From positions 1 to 28,421 of IMG/VR virus record IMGVR_UViG_3300028608_000063: a stretch of 28,421 nt of DNA. One strand, given 5' to 3'. Origin of the DNA: a virus. Under the pieces are notes generated by a model. That model worked only from the letters and a program-made list of their open reading frames with translations, did not search any database and was not told where the DNA came from. A program made the translations under genes and the position numbers. Shown here one piece after another: positions 13,212 through 19,800 of the stretch; within the stretch, counting starts at the first letter, position 1; each line of letters starts with the position of its first letter.

Positions 13212-14840
13212 CTAGGCAACTTTTCCCGCCTCGATCCAGTACGACCGCCCATAACCGGCGTTTTGCAGGTCCGGCATGACGTCCCTCGACAGGAGCGTCA
13301 TGCACACCAACGCCGGCCGCAGCGTATGGTGCAGCAGTCGAAAAAGCCCGTTTCTCCCGTCGCGCCCGAGAATGTCGGCGCCGTCCACGATCACGAAACC
13401 CGACGTCAGCGCCAGCTGCAGGACCACCCGCACCCGGAACTGCTCGCTCGCCGACGCGAGCCAATACGGCGTGCCCCCGTACCAGATCCCGAGCCCGTCA
13501 TCGAGGGCGATCGGTTCCCAGTCGGCCGCGGCCGAGAGGTCGGCGAGGTGATCATTAAAATCATTCAGGCGCTCGCCGAGGACCGTTTTGCGCAGACCGT
13601 CCGGCGCCAGGGCCGCGGCGACCTCCTGCATCGCGCGCACTTTATCGTGATACGCCTGGGCCTGGATCTGCGCATTGAAGCCCAGTAGCGCGGCCGAGGC
13701 GTCATCAAGGGCCTTTTGTGCCTGGGCGATCTGGTCGACGCTGGCGCCCTCCTGCGGGGCATGCTCGAGGCGTTTCTCGGCTAGCTGGCCCTGCTGGATC
13801 GTCGGCCGTAGTTTGGCGATTTCCCGGTCAGACTGGTCGAGCGCGTCCTCGGCCTCGAGCACCTGGGCACGTTTGGCGCTGATCACCTGCTCGCGCCGTT
13901 TGTTCTCTTTGGCGTCGAGGGCCGGCGTGGGCTTGTGCAGTTCGCGCGCCGTGATCACGACCACGGGTTTCCCGCAGTGTGGGCAGGCCGGCATTTCCTC
14001 GGCCGTCTCGGGCTGGGGCAGGGCCTTTAATTCGAGGCGCAGATCGCCGACCCGTTTCGACAGCCGGTTCTGCTCGGGCTCGAGTTCGCGCAGCCGCGTC
14101 AGGGCCGTTCGGCCGCCCTGGGCCTGATCCTCGAGGAACCCCCGCTGCACCGAATCCATCGCCTGACCGGCCTGCAGGCGCTGCAACTCGGCACCGGCGG
14201 CCGTGACCGCGGCCTCGAGCCCGTCGGCCGACTGCCACAAAATTTCGTCATACAGCGGATGACACCACCCGGCCGCCTTCTGGCTGCCGTAGTTTTCGCC
14301 CGTGCAATGTTCCCAACCCCCCTTCGCCTTTGCCCCCTTTTCCTGGGCTCTTTTGTGGGCGGCGTCGAACCCCTCGGCCTCGACGACCTGCCAGATCGCG
14401 TCGATCATCGCCGGGTCGACGTCGGGCAAGGCGGCCGACAATTGCGCCAGGGTCGGATGAAGGTCGAGCAGCTGGACCAGCAACGCGGCGGCGTCCTTTG
14501 GTTTGAGCCCGACCACGGACTCGAGGCCGCACGCCATAAGCGAGGCCGCCGGCGCGTCGCCCTCCTCGCTGATCGCGCCCCCCGGCCAGCTGACCCGGAC
14601 CTTTGCCCCGACGTCGCCCGTCACCTCGCAATAACCGCGAGCCTCGCCGGCGCGCAGCAGCTGGCCGACCTGCTGTTTCTGCATGCCTGGGACCGGCGCC
14701 GGCGATCGGGTCATGGCCGCAGCGACCGCCAGGGCGACCGAGGATTTCCCGGCGCCATTGTCGCCGGCGACCAACGTGATCGAGCCGACCGAGAGGTCAG
14801 CCGATTCGATCCCGCGCATATTGCGAATAGCGATTTCCAT
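13212..14840 (-). CDS. SbcC/Rad50-like ATPase with zinc hook
   Basis: 542 residues from ATG 14840 (a GTG three bases earlier is less well spaced from AGGGGG). Residues 26-34 carry Walker A GDNGAGKSS. A long charged coiled-coil region follows, broken by a CPHC zinc-hook motif at 286-289, and the C-terminal part has FVIVDGADIL, in the place of Walker B. This is the SMC/RecF/Rad50 architecture, in which the hook dimerises two ATPase heads and typically controls a partner nuclease. The closest nuclease is the RecE-like protein two genes upstream. The Walker B ends in DGAD instead of the usual DE, which may mean altered hydrolysis. No SbcD gene is present. Confidence 0.8.
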   Translation of the reverse strand: MEIAIRNMRGIESADLSVGSITLVAGDNGAGKSSVALAVAAAMTRSPAPVPGMQKQQVGQLLRAGEARGYCEVTGDVGAKVRVSWPGGAISEEGDAPAASLMACGLESVVGLKPKDAAALLVQLLDLHPTLAQLSAALPDVDPAMIDAIWQVVEAEGFDAAHKRAQEKGAKAKGGWEHCTGENYGSQKAAGWCHPLYDEILWQSADGLEAAVTAAGAELQRLQAGQAMDSVQRGFLEDQAQGGRTALTRLRELEPEQNRLSKRVGDLRLELKALPQPETAEEMPACPHCGKPVVVITARELHKPTPALDAKENKRREQVISAKRAQVLEAEDALDQSDREIAKLRPTIQQGQLAEKRLEHAPQEGASVDQIAQAQKALDDASAALLGFNAQIQAQAYHDKVRAMQEVAAALAPDGLRKTVLGERLNDFNDHLADLSAAADWEPIALDDGLGIWYGGTPYWLASASEQFRVRVVLQLALTSGFVIVDGADILGRDGRNGLFRLLHHTLRPALVCMTLLSRDVMPDLQNAGYGRSYWIEAGKVA

Positions 14841-14848
14841 CACACCCC

Positions 14849-16048
14849 CTAGAACAGATTCGGGCCTTTAGCGGCGGTTTCGGTTTTTACCGGGTTTCCG
14901 GCTGCACGGGTTTCCGGGTCAGCCGCTGGCGCTGGTTTCGCCGCCTTCGCCCTGCCTGCAGGCGGTTTTCGTGCCGGTTTCGCCGCGGGCTCGGGCGCCT
15001 CGGCCTGCTCGGGATCCGGCCGCTCGAGGACGTGCGCCGGCGGATCCTCGAGGGCGTCGGTCATATGGTCCAGGGCCTCGGCCGATCCCGTGCGCCCCTG
15101 GGGCTGGCGCCGCGGCTGGTCGGTTTTCGCCTGGGTCGCCACCGGCTCGCCCTGGGCCTCGACCTCGACGGCCTGTTCGTGGTCCGGGTAAAACTCGGCG
15201 AGGTCGTCGTCGATTTCATCCGGCGCTGACGCCCCGAACGACTGCGGATTCGCCGCTAGCATGCGACGGGCGTCATCCTCGATCGCCTCGACGCGAACGT
15301 GATGCTGCTGGCGCGTCAGCAGGGCGGCATAGCCGCGATCCTGCAGGGCTTCCATCGTCCCGCGGAACTCGAGGCTGACGATGTACACCGTCTGGTTTTT
15401 GCCCGTGGTCGGATCCGACACCGTTCTCGGCGCCATTGTCATCATGAGCGGAATGCCGGCCAGTGGGCCGCCCGTGATCCGCTGGATCAGGGCGAGACTC
15501 GAGAGGATCCCGCGGATCGTGTGGAACGACGTGGTTCGAAACGCCCAGACCCCGCCGACCACCTCGGCGCCCTGGATGATCACCGAGAGTTTGCCGTTCG
15601 GTTTACATTTATCAGGGCCTTTGTAGGTCTGTTCGACCCGTTCGCAAGTGCAGGGCACGATCACCCGGCCGCCCCCTTCACGGATCCGTTCCGCCTGTTC
15701 ACCGTCGCCGCTGCACCACGCCGTTCGGCCGACATAGGCGCAATAGCGGGTTTGAAAATTCAGGTCAATGTCGTCATAGAGCAGAACGACCGGGATTTCG
15801 ACGGGCTTGTCACCCAGCATGTTATGCAGCCCGACGTCGCGCAGAAAATTCCCGTCGGCCCCGCGCGCCGTGGTCGTGATCAGGAAATGATCGAGTTTCT
15901 GGGGCAGCTGGTAGTCACCGTTCGACCCCTTTCGGGTTTCGCCTTTGTTCCCGATCTTTATTTTCCCGCGCTCGGCTAGGCCGCTTAATAGATTTTTTAT
16001 GCCCATACGCCGCGGCGTGACGTCGCGAATCGGGATGTGTTCGGTCAT
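14849..16048 (-). CDS. Recombination-directionality-factor-like/ssDNA-associated protein with disordered tail
   Basis: 399 residues from ATG 16048, preceded by GAGGG; a TTG six bases upstream is rejected. The N-terminal ~230 residues (MGIKNLLSGLAERGKIKIG, then KLDHF, a cysteine set at 103, 112, 133, 135 and 148, and GGVWAFRTTSFHTIRGILSS) match my memory of the phage 'recombination directionality factor-like' family. From residue ~275 the protein is low-complexity (Pro, Ala, Glu, Lys) and ends GPNLF, like the flexible tail of an SSB. It sits between an exonuclease and an ATPase where a RecT-type annealing protein would be expected, so an ssDNA-binding or annealing role is possible. The 3' end carries the CGGGTTTCCGG repeats. 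Confidence 0.6.
   Translation of the reverse strand: MTEHIPIRDVTPRRMGIKNLLSGLAERGKIKIGNKGETRKGSNGDYQLPQKLDHFLITTTARGADGNFLRDVGLHNMLGDKPVEIPVVLLYDDIDLNFQTRYCAYVGRTAWCSGDGEQAERIREGGGRVIVPCTCERVEQTYKGPDKCKPNGKLSVIIQGAEVVGGVWAFRTTSFHTIRGILSSLALIQRITGGPLAGIPLMMTMAPRTVSDPTTGKNQTVYIVSLEFRGTMEALQDRGYAALLTRQQHHVRVEAIEDDARRMLAANPQSFGASAPDEIDDDLAEFYPDHEQAVEVEAQGEPVATQAKTDQPRRQPQGRTGSAEALDHMTDALEDPPAHVLERPDPEQAEAPEPAAKPARKPPAGRAKAAKPAPAADPETRAAGNPVKTETAAKGPNLF
14891..14920. repeat. Two CGGGTTTCCGG copies embedded in a coding 3' end
   Basis: CGGGTTTCCGGC (14891-14902) and CGGGTTTCCGGGTC (14907-14920) lie head to tail in the low-complexity end of the preceding gene. CACGGGTTTCCGGGT is also found upstream of parA (7147-7161). 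Codon choice in the repeat is forced away from the local pattern, which suggests it is kept as a DNA site. Confidence 0.5.
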
Positions 16049-16050
16049 GG

Positions 16051-16887
16051 TCAAAAGCCCTCAATCAGTCGAGCGTCGAGAGCCCTGCGCTTCCAATACG
16101 GCAGGGCAATTTCAACCGGCTGTTCTGGATACGCCGGCCAATGGTTTGATTCGGAACACTGGGCGAACACGTCCAGGGCCTCGCGATACTGCCGGCGCCC
16201 CCGGTCGACGTCCTCGGCGTCGATCACATAAACGCCGATCGCATGCGGCGGCGCCTCCTCGACGAACACGAAAACGAACCCCTCGAGCGAGGCCCCCGTC
16301 GCCCATAAGAAAACGTCGTTATAAAAGGCGTGCTGCTGAAAATAGCCGTAGTTCGCGATGGCCTTCGCCGCCCCCTCGGGGCTCGCGTCCTGGCACTTTT
16401 TCAGATCGACCGCCCAACCATTGAGCAGCAGCCGGTCGAAACGCACCTTACAAAGCTGCCCGGTTTCCGGGTCGATCGCATAGACCGAGAATTCGAAATG
16501 CCCTGGCGCGGACAGCAAGCGTCGCACCCGACTGTGCCCCTGCAGGCTGGCGCGCATGCCGTACACGTTCACCGCTTCGCCGGGGGTCAGAATGATTTTC
16601 GACTGCTCGTTCGACCACGCTTTAAAGCCGGCCGCCTTGCGATCAGGGAATGGGCTCACGATATATTCAGACGCGAACGCCGCCGGCTCGAGGGCCGCAG
16701 CGTGCAGGGCGGTCCCGATCATCTGCGGTCGCGTGGGCTGCCGAACGCGATCGGGGTCCCGGTACGCGGCGAAGTAATGGGCCGGCGTGTGCTCGGCGAT
16801 CAGCTTCAATCCAGAATTCGAAATCCCCGCCGATCCGTGATACTGCTCGTTTGAAAGTTTGTCGCAGGAATAGCAACCGGGCTGCAT
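16051..16887 (-). CDS. RecE-like 5'-3' exonuclease (PD-(D/E)XK family)
   Basis: A 278-residue protein whose ATG is followed by MQPGCYSCDKLSNEQYHGS. The body matches the C-terminal nuclease domain of RecE/exonuclease VIII. GTALHAAALEP supplies the first active-site histidine (residue 62). A glutamate lies near 132. KVRFDRLL (Asp151) and AVDLKKC (Asp161, Lys163) form the PD-(D/E)XK core, and YGYFQQHAFYND is the conserved tail of the motif. Such enzymes resect double-stranded DNA ends for phage recombination. It is the first gene of a leftward operon and overlaps its neighbour. The divergent promoter region at 16888-16999 separates it from the replication operon. Confidence 0.85.
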   Translation of the reverse strand: MQPGCYSCDKLSNEQYHGSAGISNSGLKLIAEHTPAHYFAAYRDPDRVRQPTRPQMIGTALHAAALEPAAFASEYIVSPFPDRKAAGFKAWSNEQSKIILTPGEAVNVYGMRASLQGHSRVRRLLSAPGHFEFSVYAIDPETGQLCKVRFDRLLLNGWAVDLKKCQDASPEGAAKAIANYGYFQQHAFYNDVFLWATGASLEGFVFVFVEEAPPHAIGVYVIDAEDVDRGRRQYREALDVFAQCSESNHWPAYPEQPVEIALPYWKRRALDARLIEGF

Positions 16888-16999
16888 GGCGGCCCCCTGT
16901 CGTTATTTCTCCCCCTGCCCTGTCGTGCGCAACATTGCGCGCAACGAGCTACAGTGTAGGACGAATCAAGGGGGATTCAATAACCGGAGCCGCGCCGAT
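16888..16999. promoter_or_regulatory. Divergent control region between recombination and replication operons
   Basis: This 112-base gap lies between divergent genes. It contains the 10-bp palindrome TTGCGCGCAA (16935-16944), two GCGCAAC copies 12 bases apart (16927-16933, 16939-16945), and GAATC/GATTC arms around AAGGGG. Both operons must start here. A likely ligand is the helix-turn-helix protein encoded immediately to the right. No clear -10/-35 pair is visible. Confidence 0.55.
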
Positions 17000-17344
17000 A
17001 TGTTATTGCGCCCCCCGTCGTCTGGTCCTGCCGCGGCCGACGAAATCTGCACGATCCTCAATCACTACCGCCTGCGCAAAACCAGCGTCTGCCAACTGGC
17101 GAACCTCGCCCCGTCAACCGTGTGGCGCTGGCGCCGCGGCATGATGCCGAGCCGCGATCGCTGGCTGCAACTGCTGCGCGCCGCCCTGGAACTCGCCGAG
17201 CGCTCGGGCGCGAACCTACTCGGCGACCACCGCGCGACCCTGCAGGCGCTTCGCGAAGAAATCGAACTGCCCAAACCGAGGACGATCGAGGCCCGAGTCA
17301 CCCAGCTCGAGCACACGGTCGCGCGACTCGAATCCGCCCAATGA
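17000..17344 (+). CDS. Helix-turn-helix regulator with C-terminal coiled coil
   Basis: 114 residues from ATG 17000, chosen because GGAG lies upstream and earlier in-frame starts would enter the divergent region. Residues ~26-50 (RKTSVCQLANLAPSTVWRWR) form a helix-turn-helix with the spacing of Cro/C1-type regulators. The final ~25 residues (EARVTQLEHTVARLESAQ) form a heptad-like helix, suited to dimerisation. It overlaps the helicase gene by ATGA. It could repress the divergent operons or start replication genes; both are inferences from position. Confidence 0.7.
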   Translation: MLLRPPSSGPAAADEICTILNHYRLRKTSVCQLANLAPSTVWRWRRGMMPSRDRWLQLLRAALELAERSGANLLGDHRATLQALREEIELPKPRTIEARVTQLEHTVARLESAQ

Positions 17345-18969
17345 TCACCCTGCGCGGGTATCAGGATCGCGCCGTTCAATGGCTGCGCGAGGGCTTCACG
17401 AACCTCGCGAACCGCGCGCTGCTGCTGGTCAGCCCGACCGGATCGGGAAAAACCGCGATGTTCTGCGCGATCACCCAGGGCGCGGCGGCCCTGAACAATC
17501 GAACCCTAATCCTGCAGCACCGGCGCGAACTGATCCGGCAGGCGTCATTAGCGCTCGCCGGCCTGGGCGTGCATCACACGATCATCGCCCCGCCGGCCGG
17601 CGTCGAGGCGATCCGCCGGCGCCACCTGAAAAAATACGGCCGATCGTTCATCGACCCCGAGGCCCTGGTCGCGATCGGGTCGATTCAGACCGTCGTGCGC
17701 CGGATCCCCTGGCTGCAGGCCTGGGCGCCCGTGCTGATCGTATTAGATGAGGCGCACCATTCTATGGCCGCCACTTGGCAGACGGTCCTGGCCGCGGTCC
17801 CCGACGCGCGCGTGCTCGGCGCCACGGCGACCCCGATCCGCTTGGACGGTCAGGGCCTGGGCGACCTTTATCAAGCGATGTTCGAGGCGGCGTCGATCCC
17901 CGAACTGATCGAGGCGGGGCACCTTGTCCCGGTTCGCTGCTGGGCGCCGCCCTGCCGTGCCGACCTGTCGCGCGTGCACATCATCGCCGGCGATCTGGAC
18001 CGCGACGAACTGACCGACCTGCTGAACCGGCCGCACATCACCGGCGACGCGATCGAGCACTATCGCCGACTCTGCCCAGGCGAGCGCGCGCTCGTTTACT
18101 GCTGCAGCGTCAGGCACGCGACCGACGTCTGCGCCGCCTTCAACGCCGCCGGTTTTGCGTTCGGCCTGATCACCGGCGACACGCACCCGGACGAACGCGA
18201 CGGCATGATCGAGGGCCTGGAACTCGGCACCCTCGACGGGCTGGTCAGCGTCGACGTGATCACCGAAGGCCTCGACATTCCGGCGGCCGTCACCTGCATC
18301 ATGCTCAGGCCGACCGAGTCGGAGGAAAAATTTCTGCAGATGGCGGGCCGGATCATGCGGCCGGCGCCGGGGAAACTGTTCGGCCGCCTGCACGATCACG
18401 TCGGGAATATTGCCCGCCACGGCAAGCCGAGCGCCGATCGCCCCTGGTCACTCGACGGCCGCCCGAAACGCAAGCGCGGCGACGCGCCCGCCCCTGGCCT
18501 GCGCCTTGTGCAGTGCCCCGTTTGTTATTACACCGCGGACCCTCGGCCGATCTGTGGCGGCCTGCTGCACGATGGCACGCTCTGCGATCACGAATTCGCC
18601 CCCGAGGGGAAGGGCCTGCAGACACGCGAGGGCACGCTCGAGGAACTGCTCGAGGACGTGCCGAAACCGATCCCGGCCACCGCTGGCGCTCGCGACTACA
18701 AGTCACTGCGCGCCACCGGCTGCAGCCACGGCCGCGCCCTGCACATCCTGCAGGCCCGAGCCGATCGCAAGGCGCTCGAGGTGCGCGCCCTGGAACTGAT
18801 GCAGGCGACCCAGGCCCTGCACCCCGACCTGACGACCCGGCAGATCATGGGCTGCACCCGCGGCGAACTGACCGGGCTGAAACCGAAACAGATCAAGGCA
18901 ATCATCCAACGCCTCGAGGCCGACCTCGAGGCCGAAACCGCGAACGAATCGTTCACCCTGGAGGGCTGA
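17341..18969 (+). CDS. SF2 DEAD/DEAH-box helicase with C-terminal zinc motif
   Basis: 542 residues from ATG 17341, coupled to the previous gene. Helicase motifs are complete: Walker A SPTGSGKT (31-38), DEAHH (136-140), GATATP (160-165) and QMAGRIMRP (333-341). After residue 390 comes a cysteine set, C392, C395, C405 and C415, that likely binds zinc, then a helical tail. This arrangement is typical of phage helicases of the UvsW/RecQ-like style used in replication or recombination restart. It stands before a VRR-type nuclease and a primase, which supports DNA replication or repair as its role. The tail beyond residue 430 is not recognised. Confidence 0.87.
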   Translation: MITLRGYQDRAVQWLREGFTNLANRALLLVSPTGSGKTAMFCAITQGAAALNNRTLILQHRRELIRQASLALAGLGVHHTIIAPPAGVEAIRRRHLKKYGRSFIDPEALVAIGSIQTVVRRIPWLQAWAPVLIVLDEAHHSMAATWQTVLAAVPDARVLGATATPIRLDGQGLGDLYQAMFEAASIPELIEAGHLVPVRCWAPPCRADLSRVHIIAGDLDRDELTDLLNRPHITGDAIEHYRRLCPGERALVYCCSVRHATDVCAAFNAAGFAFGLITGDTHPDERDGMIEGLELGTLDGLVSVDVITEGLDIPAAVTCIMLRPTESEEKFLQMAGRIMRPAPGKLFGRLHDHVGNIARHGKPSADRPWSLDGRPKRKRGDAPAPGLRLVQCPVCYYTADPRPICGGLLHDGTLCDHEFAPEGKGLQTREGTLEELLEDVPKPIPATAGARDYKSLRATGCSHGRALHILQARADRKALEVRALELMQATQALHPDLTTRQIMGCTRGELTGLKPKQIKAIIQRLEADLEAETANESFTLEG

Positions 18970-18971
18970 CA

Positions 18972-19403
18972 ATGGGCGCAAAAGAAAATGAGGTCGCCGC
19001 GGCCGTGCTGCGCGAACTCGGCCACCAATTCCCGCGCGACCGCTTGTTTCGCAATCACGTCGGGGGCGGCTGGCAGGGTCCCGGCTTTACTATGCGACCG
19101 GGTCAGACCTACGTCGCCCAGGGCGGCGAGCGGCTGATTCAATTCCCGACCTTTGTCGAGTTCGGGCTCTGCCCTGGATCCGGGGATTTTATCGGCTGGC
19201 ACGACCTGCTGATCACCCCCGGAATGATCGGGAAACACGTCACGCAATTCCTGTCGGTCGAGACAAAATCGGCCTATGGGATGGCAAAAAAACATCAGCG
19301 AAACTGGCGCGATCAGATCCTGCAATCGGGCGGGATCGCGATGATCGTCCGCGATCCTGCGCAGCTAATTTTCGAGTTTCCCCCCGCTTGGATCCAGCGT
19401 TAG
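18972..19403 (+). CDS. VRR-NUC-type endonuclease
   Basis: A 143-residue protein with GGAGGG upstream of the ATG. Features of the virus-type replication-repair nuclease family are present: an N-terminal helix with Glu7, GSGDFIGW (Asp72), FLSVETKSA (Glu97 and Lys99, the ExK of the PD-(D/E)XK fold), then QRNWRDQILQSGGIAMIVRD. Such small enzymes cut branched DNA during phage replication. The 52-base gap to the next gene holds no clear promoter. Full-length compared with the family. Confidence 0.83.
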   Translation: MGAKENEVAAAVLRELGHQFPRDRLFRNHVGGGWQGPGFTMRPGQTYVAQGGERLIQFPTFVEFGLCPGSGDFIGWHDLLITPGMIGKHVTQFLSVETKSAYGMAKKHQRNWRDQILQSGGIAMIVRDPAQLIFEFPPAWIQR

Positions 19404-19455
19404 GACTATATTCACCATCCCAAGGAAAGCATTTTAGATTTTCGGAGTCGCACCC

Positions 19456-19785
19456 ATGAACGCACTACAAAAGCGGCTGATCGAGGCGCTGATCAATGAA
19501 ATCACGACCCAAGGCCTCGAGGTCGTTCTTTTCCCTCAATCGTCAGACCTGCAAGACAACCCCGAGGACATCCTCGACGCCCTGCAGGGCAGCCACGAAA
19601 CCGAACTGCATATCTACCAACGCCGCCCCGACCGCACCTATCAACACCTCGGGACGATCGACCTGATCTGGTACGGCCAGGACCCGACGACGATCCGCAG
19701 CATTTCCCCCCGCCTTGTTCCCCATGTTCGAAAGACCCAGGAGGAGGTCACGCGCGCGCGCGCGTCTGCGCTCGCTTCACACTAA
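19456..19785 (+). CDS. Hypothetical protein in the replication operon
   Basis: A 109-residue protein with GGAG a little upstream of the ATG (GGAGTCGCACCC). Acidic in its first half (DLQDNPEDILDALQGSHETE) and basic at the end. Contains a seven-fold CG-rich run (GCGCGCGCGCG) near its 3' end (around 19752-19762), which could be slippage-prone. No family was recognised. Located between nuclease and primase, it may act in replication. Confidence 0.7.
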   Translation: MNALQKRLIEALINEITTQGLEVVLFPQSSDLQDNPEDILDALQGSHETELHIYQRRPDRTYQHLGTIDLIWYGQDPTTIRSISPRLVPHVRKTQEEVTRARASALASH

Positions 19786-19800
19786 CCGGGGGGTTTTGTC

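Noticed and set aside
17743-18420. Long minus-strand frame opposite the DEAH helicase
   Set aside because: The + strand carries all helicase motifs; the shadow has none and no start context.
19752-19762. CG dinucleotide run as a Z-DNA element
   Set aside because: It lies within a coding region and is only about 11 bases; codon composition can explain it.
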